A stretch of 64,000 nt of DNA from positions 57,970,633-58,034,632 of the forward strand of contig OY755240.1 of assembly GCA_963576725.1 (NCBI GenBank). The letters are read 5' to 3'. Below, one piece after another: positions 10,697-21,640 of this stretch. Within the stretch, counting starts at the first letter, position 1; each line of letters begins with the position of its first letter. Below the pieces are notes generated by a model. That model had not been told where the DNA came from. It saw only the letters and a list, made by a program, of their open reading frames with translations, and did no database searches. Source of the DNA: Azorinus chamasolen (taxonomy: Eukaryota > Mollusca > Bivalvia > Cardiida > Solecurtidae). Made by a program: the position numbers and the translations under genes.

Positions 10697-10840
10697 GAAT
10701 GACGTGCTTCCGGTGTTCATGAGGTTATGCAACGCATAGCTTTATGAGCAAAGTTAGTGAAGCCCGAAGGGTTTCACGTGAATCTTTGCTCGTAACGCTA
10801 TGCGTTGCATAACCTCATGAACACCGGGAGCACGTCAAAT
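10697..10840. mobile_element. 140-bp near-perfect hairpin (foldback MITE-like)
   Basis: The left arm runs from GACGTGCTTCCGGTGTTCAT (10701) through TGCAACGCATAGC and GAAGCCC. The right arm is its complement, ending ATGAACACCGGGAGCACGTC at 10836. Only a few bases separate the arms near 10768, and they differ at a handful of positions. No obvious target duplication. Confidence 0.85.
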
Positions 10841-10951
10841 ATTTCTTATATTTATATTCCATTGTATTTCTTATATTTCAACGGATCCGGTATTGAAATG
10901 AACGTTCATGGGAAAATGCAACTTTCTTTTTAGAATAAGGTTATAAGAATC

Positions 10952-11904
10952 GTGAATGGAAGACTGGGTGACGATGAATATGTGGGTAAACTCACGTGTG
11001 TTAAGACGATTGGAAGCAGTGTGGTTGATTATGTATTATGTAGACCTATGTTGTTTGACTATTTTAACACATTTTCAGTAGACAATCCGAATATTCTGTC
11101 AGATCATTGTCTGATTAGTTTTGGTCTTAAGAAATCCAGCACATGTACACATAGCGATAACCAGGTACAGACAGAGAATGAAGAAGTCAGATTTAAATAT
11201 GCATGGAATGAAAATAAAATACACATCTTTAATAATGCAATTAATAGCGATGATGTTAGAGACAGGCTCCACACCCTTGTGAACAATTTAAACCATGCCA
11301 AACTATCCGAAGATATTGATAGTAACTTGAGTGATTTTTATTCAGTTATTAGTGAAGTGTGTGATCCTTTATTTAAGATAGACTTTCATACAAATTTATC
11401 CAGTAATATTAATAACTCAAAAAATTATAGTACAGGGAAGCAACCATGGTATGATGCTGAGTGTAAAGAAAAACGAAACACATTTTACGAAACACTTCAT
11501 GAATATAGACAAAATCAGACATCTGATGCCAGAGTGTCCATGGCAACTGCAAGGACTGAGTACAAATCAACTTTAAGACGCAAAAAAGTGTCTTTCGATA
11601 AAAATCAAACAAATAAATTAGAGGCTTTGCGCTTCAAAAATGCAAGGGAATATTGGAAGATGCTGAAAGGCCTATCACATACAAACGTATCATCTACATT
11701 AAACACATCTAATTTCTTTGAATATTTTAAATCCATAAACGATCCTGATTCTGTATTTTTTCAAGTAGATGAAGACGTCATTCATTTTAATGAGAGATAT
11801 TTAAATAACGAATTACAGGAAATGTTCTCAGAATTGAATATTGACATAAGTATTGATGAAATTCGTAAGGCATGTAAAGATCTCAAAAATGGCAGATCGG
11901 GGGG
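10952..11904 (+). pseudogene. LINE endonuclease C-terminus and linker
   Basis: The first part reads NGRLGDDEYVGKLTCVKTIG then SSVVDYVLC and ILSDHCLISFGL. These are the last conserved blocks of an AP-type endonuclease; SDH is the catalytic histidine motif. A ~200-residue lysine-rich linker follows, with PWYDAECKEKRN and AREYWKMLKG, both usual ahead of LINE RT domains. The frame then reads IRKACKDLKNGRSGG into a run of six G (11899-11904), after which the true frame changes. The piece is open for over 300 codons, so decay is light. The start at 10952 is simply the first ATG in a truncated copy, not a real initiation codon. Confidence 0.85.
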
Positions 11905-12818
11905 CCTGATTATGTCTTATATGAATATTTTAAATACGGTATTGACGTATTTATTCCTTACTTATGCAAATTGTTTAATACTATTTTAGACAAAGGGTAC
12001 TTCCCTGAAAAATGGTCAGAGGGTCATATAATTCCATTACATAAAAAAGGAGATGTAAATGACACCGGAAACTACCGAGGCATAACTCTACTTAGTACTT
12101 TAGGTAAACTGTTTACAAGGATATTAAATACAAGGCTTAATAAATGGGCAGAAGATTATCATGTATATGTAGAGGCACAAGCAGGTTTTAGAAATGATAT
12201 GTGTACCATAGATAACATATTTATTCTACATGGGGTGATAACGCATCTGCTGAACGAAAATAAAAGATTGTTTGTAGCTTTTGTAGATTTTAAGAAGGCT
12301 TTTGATTTTGTGGTTCGTGATATCCTTTGGTTCAAACTTCTGAAATATGGGATCAGGAGGAAAATACTTAATGTAATTCAATCTATGTATAGAAACCTTA
12401 AATCGAGGGTCAAATTTGAAAACCGTTTAAGTGAAGAATTTATATGTACGTTAGGGGTAGCTCAGGGGGGAAGTATTTCGCCTTTTTTATTTTCTATGTA
12501 CCTTAATGATCTTGAGGAAGCCTATATATTAAAAGGATATGAGGGAATAGACGTTGGTATGCTAAAATTGTGTTTGCTTCTTTACGCAGATGATGTACTT
12601 TTGTTCTCTTATTCAGAGAGCGGTCTACAATCGGGTCTAAACATTTTACAAGAATATTGTGAAAAATGGAAACTAACTGTAAACACTGAAAAGACAAAAA
12701 TCTTAATTTTCAGGAAAGGCAGTAGACAGAATAGGTATCCGAATTTCACATTCGATGGCAAGAACTTAGAAATCGTTAGTAAATTCAATTATTTAGGGGT
12801 CGTATTTTCAACTGGGGG
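11905..12818 (+). pseudogene. LINE reverse transcriptase domain
   Basis: This is the RT that would prime synthesis on nicked target DNA. Blocks in order: PEKWSEGHIIPLHKKGD, NYRGITLLSTLGKLFTRIL, AQAGFRND, FVAFVDFKKAFDFV (first catalytic Asp), GVAQGGSISPFLFSMYLNDL, LLLYADDVLLFS (YADD catalytic pair) and KTKILIF, ending with FNYLGVVFS. All catalytic residues visible are intact. The domain is uninterrupted over ~300 codons, but its frame is entered through the G6 run at 11899-11904 and left through a G5 run at 12814-12818. It belongs with the pieces on both sides. Confidence 0.9.
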
Positions 12819-12821
12819 TCA

Positions 12822-13580
12822 TTTACAGAAACACACACTGCTCTTAACGAACAGGCAATAAAGGCAGTTTATAAACTTAAATCTTATCTGTACAAATTTA
12901 CAGATATATCTGTTAGACATAAACTTGAGCTCTTTGATAAACTTATTTTACCAATCTTAAACTATGGAAGCGGGGTTTGGGGGTTTAGCAATGAAACTAA
13001 GCTCGAACGTGTCCATTTAAAATTTTGTAAACAAATACTCGGGGTGCGACAGCAAACACAGAACAATTTTATTTATGGGGAGCTGGGTAGATCCAACCTA
13101 AAAGTACACAGGTTTATCTCGCTTATTAGATACTGGTTAAAAATTACACAATGCTCTGATTCGAAATACATCAAAGTTGTTTACAATATGATGCTTACTG
13201 ATATGGAAATATATCCAAATAAGCCTTCTTGGGCATCGAAACTCAAGTATTTACTAGAGAACTTAGGGCTTAATTATGCTTGGTTAAATCAGGGAGTGGG
13301 TAGTGTCGATTTATTCTTGAAACTGTGTAAACAGAGATTGTCTGATCAATTCATTCAATCATGGAACTCAGAGATTAGTAATTCAACGCGCGCAGATACT
13401 TACAGACTGTTTACAGATTTTGGTTTCAAGTCGTACTTGAATCACGTAACAATTACAAAATTTAGACATGACTTAACTAGACTCAGGATGTCCTCACACA
13501 GATTAGAAATAGAAACGGGGCGCTGGCATAAACCTAGAAAAATACCTAGGAATGAGCGGAAATGTCATATATATATGTAA
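12822..13580 (+). pseudogene. LINE thumb and C-terminal region
   Basis: In the frame entered after the G5 run the protein continues ETHTALNEQAIKAVYKLKSY, KLILPILNYGSGVWGF and HLKFCKQILGVRQQT, the conserved blocks downstream of LINE RT. It then reads a long C-terminal segment with RTSSHRLEIETGRW-like residues (here RMSSHRLEIETGRWHKPRKI). The frame is lost in an (AT)n run at about 13566-13576. Coding continues in another frame. Confidence 0.8.
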
Positions 13581-13822
13581 CGCACTCGAAGACGAGTTCC
13601 ATTTTTTTTATTAGAATGTACTTTATACACAGAATTGAGAAAAATGTATATTAAGCCTTATTTCTGGCGAACTCCAAATATTCCTAAGTTTATAGAACTA
13701 ATGCAAATGGAAAATCCAGTGTTGATAAAGAAATTAGCCACGTATGTTTATAAGAGTTTTAAAATAAGAAATGATAGATTATATATGAGTGGTACATTTA
13801 GGTCTACACCAGAAATCCCTTA
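13576..13822 (+). pseudogene. LINE C-terminal Cys/His segment
   Basis: CNALEDEFHFF (13576-13608) is followed, across a run of eight T, by LECTLYTELRKMYIKPYFW and the C-terminal residues down to a stop near 13821. C..(L)EDE.HFL..C is the zf-RVT-like pattern common at LINE ends. Both breaks lie at simple runs. Confidence 0.75.
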
Positions 13823-14457
13823 GAGAAAACGTCTTACTCTGAGCTGGCTCAAAATATTTCTGTAAGTTGTTTTGATCCAGATCAGACGCCTAGTAGCAAA
13901 TCATCTGACCAGGAAACAAACTTTGTAACATTAAATAAGATAAAAGCGAAATAAATTACTTTCATATTAAATTAAAAATTTAATTAAAGTTAAGATTAGT
14001 TCATTTACAGCAAGTTAGTCGATGATTTGAGCTGATGAAGTTTATTTAATTGCAATAACTACAATTCTTGTTTTCTAAATATTAATTCAATTTGTTTAGA
14101 GAGTTATCTCCCTGTCGCGGGTAAACATCTTTCACGGTCAGCGCGTACTTACTGTATTTTTGTTAACTGCTAATGCAAACGCTACATGTTTCAATCTACA
14201 GAGTGCTGATCGTGTAACTGAGTGCCTGTGACAGTCGGAACTCTGACTGATGCTTATATAACATCATGCGTTACTCATTAATTTTTCTTACGTGAAAAAA
14301 TTACCGGAACAGAATGAGACCATTTTCCTCTCGAACGCGATGCATGCGTATGGTTGTTGGAGTGTATGGAGAATATATGAGGATCTTTAAATCACTCTGC
14401 TGTTGACCATGTAATAATTATTATTTGCTACCATGTACTGTTGGGCCTATGACCTTT
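13823..14457. other. Spacer between LINE and giant-TIR transposon
   Basis: AT-rich. GAGTTATCTCCCTGTCG near 14100 resembles a GTTATCTCCCTTTGTCCC motif also seen in family A bodies. No gene is supported. Confidence 0.45.
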
Positions 14458-16316
14458 TACTCAGGGAGCCAGTAGTGCCTACCGTGCACCCCCCCCCCCT
14501 AGACTTTTTTTCATGGGTACCAAAATGTTCAGAAAAGTGTCCTGAATCAGAATCGCGAATGTACTCAAACTTAAATTCTTTTAGGCTATGTGTATTTTAA
14601 CCGTTTCCATGGCAACCCCCCAGTTTTCGTAATGATGACCCATACCTACAAATTCGCCCATATCACAGCCAGTTTTTGTCCTAAAACTATAAAATTGGTG
14701 CCAAATGGAAGATAAGACATTGTGCTTTTATTTCCAACTGTTTTTTTAAATTACCTTATTTGCATACTCATGAATATTAATGAGAACATTAAAAATAGTA
14801 AAAAAAGTATACAAATAACGTAAAACTTTAATTTTTTCATCCTACAAATATCAGAAAATAACTTCAAATGCAGTTTAACATGATGACGAAACCCCAAGGA
14901 AACAAAATATCCAATTTGAGGACCATAGCATTAATTTTAAGCACCATTTTTACCGTTTCCATGGCAACACCCTAGTTTTCATAATGATGGTACGTACCTG
15001 CAAAATTGTCCATATCACAACCAATTTTTGTCCAAAACCTATAAAACTGGCACCAAATTGGAGGTAGGACATAGTGCTTTTATTTCCAGTTTGTTTTTTA
15101 AAATTGCCTTATTTACATATTCATGAATATTAATGAGAACATCAAAAATAGTAAAAACAAGATAGAAATAACAGAAATAATGTAAACTATTCACTTTTTA
15201 TCCTACAAATATCAGAAAACAATTTCAAATGCAGTTTAACCTGATGACAAAATCCTCAGAAAACAAAATATCAAATTTGAGGACCAAAAATTTAACTTTA
15301 AAAGTTTCTTTTTAAATATTTCCATAGTAACCATTCATTTCACTCTGTTCACGCAGTTTTGTTAGTCAACACCTGCCTGCAAACATCTTCCATATCACAG
15401 GAAGTATTTGTGCTAACTGTATAAAACCGGTACCGAATTAAAGCTAAGACAGTGTGCTTTGGTTTAAAAGCTTTAATTAGGAATTACCTTATTTGTATAC
15501 ACATGAATAATAATGAGAATAATTAAAAAATAGCAAACAAATACAGAAATAACGTAAACCTCTCAATTTTTATCCTACCATTATCAGAAAACAACTTCAA
15601 ATGTAGTTTAAAATGATGACAAAATACTCAGAAAGCTAATCATTTTAATTGATACCCAAACAATGAACTGTAAGTAATATTGTAACGGTTTCCATGGTAA
15701 CCGATCCTTACACAAATTTTGGAAATTTGACATCCAACTGTAATACTCCGCTAGATCTCGGTTTTTTTTTATGAATCATGAAATCAAATGTTACAAACAT
15801 AGATATGAGGCATTGCTTTAATAGTAAATAAATCTTTTCTAATATAAGCTAATTTGCATATGTATGAATATTTATGAGAACAGTAATAGATGTTGATATT
15901 TTCGACAGACACTGGTCTTTCTCTTATAAAGCAAACAAATATGGAAAATGGTTTGCTAAAGTTTACTATAATCACTGAATATCACCAAGATTATTAGATA
16001 AATAAGTTTGGGACACAATATATAGCACTGATGGTGATATATCTGTTTCCTAGGCAACCATTCTAACCTCATTGTTCATATTACAGAGTGTTTACATACC
16101 TGCAACATACAAAAAATATTGCTGCCTTCTTGGGCGATAATTATAAATGATATAAACATATACCCGGTAGTTGATGTAAGAATCTTAATGTTAGGTTCAC
16201 TTTATGCAAATTACCTTATTTGCATCCTCATGAATATTAATTAGTGATAAGAAAACAAAGAGAAACAATATGGAAAATAACATGTTTCGCAGTATGCCGA
16301 GCACAACATTAAACCA
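14458..16316 (+). repeat. Left giant TIR, itself built of ~360-bp subrepeats
   Basis: The arm contains about six diverged subrepeats. TTTCCATGG(C/T)AACC-like blocks recur at 14603, 14955, 15319 (weaker), 15688, 16048 (weak) and 16409 (just past the arm), spaced 351-367 bp. Between them TTTGCAT-TCATGAATATTAATGAGAA-like blocks recur at about 14760, 15117, 15497, 15855 and 16219. So the TIR is an old tandem array. Confidence 0.85.
14603..14616 (+). promoter_or_regulatory. RFX X-box-like motif, repeated through both TIR arms
   Basis: GTTTCCATGGCAAC fits the RFX X-box consensus (RYYNYY-N-RRNRAC). Further good matches are at 14955-14968, 15688-15701, 19134-19147 and 19486-19499. Perfect octamer ATGCAAAT / ATTTGCAT copies accompany them (14758-14765, 19337-19344). 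The sequence match is direct; any factor binding is inference. Confidence 0.4.
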
Positions 16317-16564
16317 TGCTCCAAGTATAGCTTGCAATAATAAATGTACCTTTTGATGATGAATAAATATATTTTATGTCTAAAACTGTTACCAAAATGA
16401 CCATGCACTGCTTCCATGGTAACTGTTGAAAGCCAAGTACTTATGATACCCCAAACAATCTTCTGTAATTGTTTTTAAAGTGTCAGTGATTTTAAAGCCC
16501 ATAAAGCCTGTGTTGAATTCAGGGTTTCAAGACTGTTTCGACTGTTTCGACTTTTGATATACCA

Positions 16565-16774
16565 TCATCTGTCGAGAACTGGTAATCCTGTGATGTGTTT
16601 TAAGACCCTTTGATTTGTCTGTCTTGCTAAGCCATCATCAGCCGTACCAATACCGAAGGGAACTGGTGTCAGCAGATTCTGCATCAGCTCACCTATATCA
16701 ATCTGCATATTGGGTCTTTGTGAACCACTAATAATTGCTATAATTCCTTGATTCCTTAAGATTAGAAGCTGCAA
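16565..16774 (-). pseudogene. Inverted fragment of the element's core protein
   Basis: The minus strand reads IDIGELMQNLLTPVPFGIGT then ADDGLARQTNQRVLKHITG. I recall an L-TPVP-IATADG---KT-K---HYL block from a large protein family repeated in coral and mollusc genomes, where it lies upstream of the segment seen at 16782. Here it is on the opposite strand to that segment, so the core appears internally inverted. The family has no function I can name with confidence. Confidence 0.45.
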
Positions 16775-16781
16775 GGCAGAA

Positions 16782-17230
16782 ATGTTTTTTCATATCTATG
16801 ACGGTGAGCCTAACCAGTTCTCGCCAGATTATGGTATATCAACAGTGAGAAACAGTCTTGATGCTCTGATTTCAACACAGGAAGAAACTGAAACAAGGAT
16901 CGTTATTTACACCAAGCATGCAACAGAACAAGGCTACAAAACTGTTCATCTTCGAACTCCAGACAGTGATATATTCTTCATTCTTCTGTATTACCTTAAC
17001 TGGTTTGAATGTGTTACTGTCTTGTTTGATACTGGCTCATGCAATCATCAAAAAAATAAACATGTCAGAAGTTACCCAAGCATACACAGAAGATTACCGA
17101 TCAGCACTTTTGGGTCTCCATTTGTACCGTGGCTGTGATTCTACAAGTGCATTCAATGGCTGAGAACATTTGACATGCACTAAGACCATTGAAGAGAAGT
17201 GTGAAGATAAGCCAACAGATGCACTTCGCA
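16782..17230 (+). pseudogene. Fragment of a repetitive nuclease-like mobile-element protein
   Basis: The first frame (to about 17045) reads LISTQEETETRIVIYTKHAT, VHLRTPDSDIFFILLYYLN and VTVLFDTGSC. After a frame change around the A6 run at 17050-17055 it continues NMSEVTQAYTEDYRSALLGL then HLYRGCDSTSAFNG, and a stop interrupts at 17161. The pattern (QEE-DTR, TPDSD, ALLGLHA--GCD-TSAF) is familiar from large uncharacterised proteins in invertebrate repeats. The spaced acidic residues suggest a PIN/FEN-like nuclease fold, which is inference. N- and C-terminal parts are missing. It is the only coding remnant carried by the giant-TIR element. Confidence 0.6.
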
Positions 17231-17787
17231 ATGCTGATATGGGAACATTACCCCCTTGTAGGTCCTGCTTAATACAGCACATCTGAAAAGTTATTTGGAA
17301 GAGATTTCTTTCCCGACCAGACATTTCCCTTGTTTTAGAGAAGAATGGTTGTCAACATGTAACTCTGACAGTCAATCAACAGATATGATTACATTATGGC
17401 CTATAATAAGGGTATGCTCCAGAGATATTCAACAGAAATGTTAACCTCTTGGCCTAACCCTTATCAGAGTATTACCTGAGAAGAGCCAATATAAACTGTT
17501 CCATTTTAGCCTCTAATTAAGGTATGCTCTGAGAGTCAGACCTTCAATTTATAAATTAGCTGATAAATATCCATGATGTCATTATTTCTAACATGGATAT
17601 TCAGCTGGTAAAGGATTAAGTGAGATATCATTCGTCTATTTTTGTTGAGTCGGCATACTCAAAGAAGCTTTCTGTAAAGGTGTTTTAAAGCAGAGAGTGG
17701 GATTAACCCTTTACTAGATGTATACATGCCCTTTAACATCTTTTAGACAGTTTTAGAATTAAAATTCATTTATTTATCACCAAAAGG

Positions 17788-19641
17788 TGGTTTAATGTTG
17801 TGCTCGGCATACTGCGAAACATGTTATTTTCCATATTGTTTCTCTTTGTTTTCTTATCACTAATTAATATTCATGAGGATGCAAATAAGGTAATTTGCAT
17901 AAAGTGAACCTAACATTAAGATTCTTACATCAACTACCGGGTATATTGTTTATATCATTTATAATTATCGCCCAAGAAGGCAGCAATGTCTTTGTATGTT
18001 GCAGGTATGTAAACACTCTGTAATATGAACAATGAGGTTAGAATGGTTGCCTAGGAAACAGATATATCACCATCAGTGCTATATAATGTGTCCCAAACTT
18101 ATTTATCTAATGATCTTGGTGATATTCAGTGATCATAGTAAACTTTAGCAAACCATTTTCCATATTTGTTTGCTTTATAAGAGAAAGACTAGTGTCTGTC
18201 GAAAATATCAACATCTATTACTGTTCTCATAAATATTCATACATATGCAAATTAGTTTATATTAGAAAATATTTATTTACTATTAAAGCAATGTCTCATA
18301 TCTATGTTTGTAACAATTGATTTCATGATTCATAAAAAGTAACCGAGATCTAGCGGAGTATTACAGTTGGATGCCAAATTTCCAAAATTTGTGTAAGGAT
18401 CGGTTACAATGGAAACCGTTACAATCTTACTTGCAGTTCATTGTTTGGGTATCAATTAAAATGATTAGCTTTCTGAGTATTTTGTCATCATTTTAAACTA
18501 CATTTGAAGTTGTTTTCTGATAATGGTAGGATAAAAATTGAGAGGTTTACGTTATTTCTGTATTTTTTTGCTATTTTTTAATTATTCTCATTAATATTCA
18601 TGTATATGCAAATAAGGTAATTCCTAATTAAAGCTTTTAAACCAAAGCACACTGTCTTAGCTTTAATTCGGTACCGGTTTTATACAGTTAGCACAAATAC
18701 TTCTTGTGATATGGAAGATGTTTGCAGGCAGGTGTCGACTAACAAAACTGTGTGAACAGAGTGAAATGAATGGTTACTATGGAAACATTTAAAAAGTTAC
18801 TTAGAGTTAAATTTTTGGTCCTCAAATTTGATGTTTTGTTTTCTGAGGATTTTGTCATCAGGTTAAACTGCATTTGAAATTGTTTTCTGATATTTGTAGG
18901 ATAAAAAGTGAATAGTTTACATTATTTCTGTTATTTCTATCTTGTTTTTACTATTTTTGATGTTCTCATTAATATTCATGAGTATGTAAATAAGGCAATT
19001 TTAAAAAACAAACTGGAAATAAAAGCACTATGTCCTACCTCAAATTTGGTACCAGTTTTATAGGTTTTGGACAAAAACTGGTTGTGATATGGACAATTTT
19101 GCAGGTACGTACCATCATTACGAAAACTAGGGTGTTGCCATGGAAACGGTAAAAATGGTGCTTAAAATTAATGCTATGGTCCTCAAATTGGATATTTTGT
19201 TTCCTTGGGGTTTCGTCATCATGTTAAACTGCATTTGAAGTTATTTTCTGATATTTGTAGGATAAAAAAATTAAAGTTTTGCGTTATTTATATACTTTTT
19301 TTACTATTTTTAATGTTCTCATTAATATTCATGAGTATGCAAATAAGGTAATTAAAAAAACAAGTTGGAAATAAAAGCACAATGTCTTATCTTCCATTTG
19401 GCACCAATTTTATAGTTTTAGGACAAAAACTGGCTGTGATATGGGCGAATTTATAGGTATGGGTCATCATTACGAAAACTGGGGGGTTGCCATGGAAACG
19501 GTTAAAATACACATAGCCTAAAAGAATTTAAGTTTGAGTACATTCGCGATTCTGATTCAGGACACTTTTCTGAACATTTTGGTACCCATGAAAAAAAGTC
19601 TAGGGGGGGGTGCACGGTAGGCACTACTGGCTCCCTGAGTA
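17788..19641 (-). repeat. Right giant TIR
   Basis: Mirror image of 14458-16316. For example, the complement of GCCGAGCACAACATTAAACC is at 17788-17808, and GGCTCCCTGAGTA closes it at 19641. It shows the same subrepeat blocks in reverse order. Near-identity of the arms implies recent insertion or gene conversion. Confidence 0.9.
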
Positions 19642-20243
19642 TTTGTACTCAATAAAGTATCTATCTATAAGGACGTTGCAGGGCGAATGTAAATATTGTT
19701 TAATTGATGGCTTATCAACAGTAACAACTTATATCGCCGACTCAACAACATAACAAAACAGACATATTGAATGAAATTCCGTGTAAACGGTATTTGATAC
19801 AATCATGAAATGACGTCAGAAAGAAAACAGTGGTCCGGAAACAGCATAAATCGAACGAAGTGTGTCAAAGAAATATATAGTTTTTCTTGTATTCGGAAGA
19901 ATTAACCAGAAAATGGGTTTTATGCAAGAATAGCGTTAATACACGTTTGTTTTCGGGCAATAACATCTGCAACAACAGTCTCTTGAACACTGCAGGTGTT
20001 ATTGCCCGAAAAAACGTGTATTAACCCTGTATTAATTTCGGGCCGCATTCGGCACCGTTAGAGTGGGTCGCGGTTTAACTATGCCCGTTTGCGCATGCGA
20101 ACTCAATGGAGAGCTTGGAAAATAATGGATGTAGCAGGGGCACCGCGTAAAATGTTAAAACTAGAAGAACATCCGATATTTTGGACCTTTAAGAACAACG
20201 ATAAGTTACTCAATTCCTTATTAAAGGCCACACAAGGTATAGA
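19642..20243. other. Spacer with a hairpin and a 42-codon open frame
   Basis: An inverted repeat pairs TTAATACACGTTTGTTTTCG (about 19935) with its complement ending near 20026 (TTATTGCCCGAAAAAACGTG and onward). An ATG at 20125 opens 42 codons (MDVAGAPRKMLKLEEHPIFW and onward) that stop at 20253 inside the next element's TIR. It might be a piece of a gene cut by the insertion, but there is no further support. Confidence 0.4.
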
Positions 20244-20514
20244 CTATTCGTAAGGAAGTTCCGTACAAATAGAAACAAGTACCGTGTACGCTATTCATAC
20301 GGGAGTCAATGACACTGTATGATTTTATCCAATATGTACTTTTCTCTGTTTTTGCAGCAAAAAAAACATTAGATTTTGTAAGCTGTGGATAATGTTGGAA
20401 TTTGTGCCAGTTTCGATCCGGTCCAGGAATTTTCCAGCTCATGTTTTAATGATTTAATATAGAGCGTTAAGTTGCAGCTGACAAAGTTTCCATTATATAG
20501 CTTTTAAGGGTGAA

Positions 20515-21640
20515 ACGATTAATCGCGATGTGAATTGAACCGCGATCTTTTGCCCTCGATTCGGTTCGGTTCAATTCGGTTCAACAGATCCCATTTTCGA
20601 TTCGATTTTTATTATAAAAGGCTAGTTTCTTAATGATTGGTAGCGAAATGAAACTAACCTATGAAAATTCGCCGTGAAAAGTCGAAATACTTGTTTTATT
20701 AGAGCTGTCAAAACAAACATACCCATCGAATTCTGATAGACCCAAATCGATTGGATGAAGGCCAACTGTTTTAGCCAATCAAATAACACGTTGCAATCGT
20801 TGCACTTAGTCTGATCGTCTGGGCGCTTTATTCAAGCGTCTTTGTGTTCTCTCAAAATGTCGGATGCTGAAGCTGTCAATCTACGTGCTACCCCGAAAAA
20901 CTATCGCTCCAAAATGTGGAGATTTCAGACTTCGCGAGAGCAACGACACAAATAAACCAACATGTAAGATTATTTTACATATATTCTCTGCAACACAGGA
21001 AATACGACAAATCTGTCAAATCAAATGGAACGGAAACACGGTATTGCAATTTACATTTCGTCTTCTTCCAGTAAACTTGGTTGCAAATTTGTGTATGCTT
21101 AAAAATTATGAAGCTGTGTATTGATAACTGGCTAAAATATACTCGCGGCAATGTCTATTGCTTTTTGCTCAGAGACAGGGAGATGTCACACCTCTCTTCA
21201 ACTGATAGTTATCTGTATCAGATGAAGAGAGACATAACATCTCCTCCAAGTGCTCAAATTCTCTTTTCAGAAAAACTTTACATGTTCTACAAAGTTAGGC
21301 TGTTTAGTCAATTAGACAATTAGGCAAGACTGATTATGTTAGTATTACCATTTTGCTTGGTTTTAGTGACCAGTTGTAAAAAAGAACATCCAAAAACAAA
21401 CTGCAGAAAGGTTTTTGCTGTTAAAGTCAGATCTATCTGTGACTAGGCTATTATGATTTTTTCCACCTGTATATATGTCCAAGCAGTCTGTTTTCAGAGT
21501 TGATAATACACAGGATTTATTCTACATAGTGCATTCTTTTTATTACAGTCTTAAAACGAATCGAATCGAAAATAATTGAATCGTGTTGCAAAAAATCGAA
21601 ATCGAATCGAATCGAATTTTTTGGAATCGTTTCACCCCTA
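20515..21640 (+). mobile_element. hAT-type deletion derivative
   Basis: The ends are TAAGGGTGAAACGATT and AATCGTTTCACCCCTA, near-perfect inverted repeats typical of hAT elements. TCGATTCGGTTC / AATCGAATCGAATCG subterminal repeats lie just inside. The flanking octamers (TATAGCTT, TATACGCG) are only partly alike, so a target duplication is uncertain. It is nested in the 65-bp-TIR element. Confidence 0.75.
20857..20955 (+). pseudogene. hAT transposase N-terminal remnant
   Basis: A 32-codon frame starts MSDAEAVNLRATPKNYRSKM and reads WRFQTSREQRH before a stop. Short N-terminal segments with (K/R)SK-W-(Y/F)F lead into the BED zinc finger in hAT transposases, and this one sits at the expected place inside hAT-like ends. 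The rest of the transposase is deleted. The longer overlapping frame at 20864-21124 is judged a shadow. Confidence 0.4.

Larger units (their letters stand above)
10937..13960 (+). mobile_element. 5'-truncated LINE (non-LTR retrotransposon)
   Basis: Coding pieces in order are: C-terminal end of an AP-type endonuclease, a linker, reverse transcriptase, and a C-terminal domain with a zf-RVT-like Cys/His pattern. The N-terminal endonuclease and any ORF1 are missing, as in typical 5' truncation. The 3' end is not sharply defined; AT-rich DNA with AAATAAATTA-type sequence begins near 13935. The clade is not assigned. Confidence 0.85.
14458..19641. mobile_element. Transposon with ~1.86-kb terminal inverted repeats
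   Basis: The left arm (14458-16316) and right arm (17788-19641) are reverse complements over their whole length, with few differences. The ends are TACTCAGGGAGCCAGTAGTG and its complement. The 1.47-kb core (16317-17787) carries remnants of one protein gene in two orientations. TA or TTT could be a target duplication at the ends, but the boundary is ambiguous by 1-3 bases. Superfamily not assigned. Confidence 0.9.

Noticed and set aside
16918..17163. Open frame starting MQQNKATKLFIFELQ
   Set aside because: Only its second half (from about 17055) is the true frame of the core protein; the first half is a shadow of the frame used at 16782-17045.
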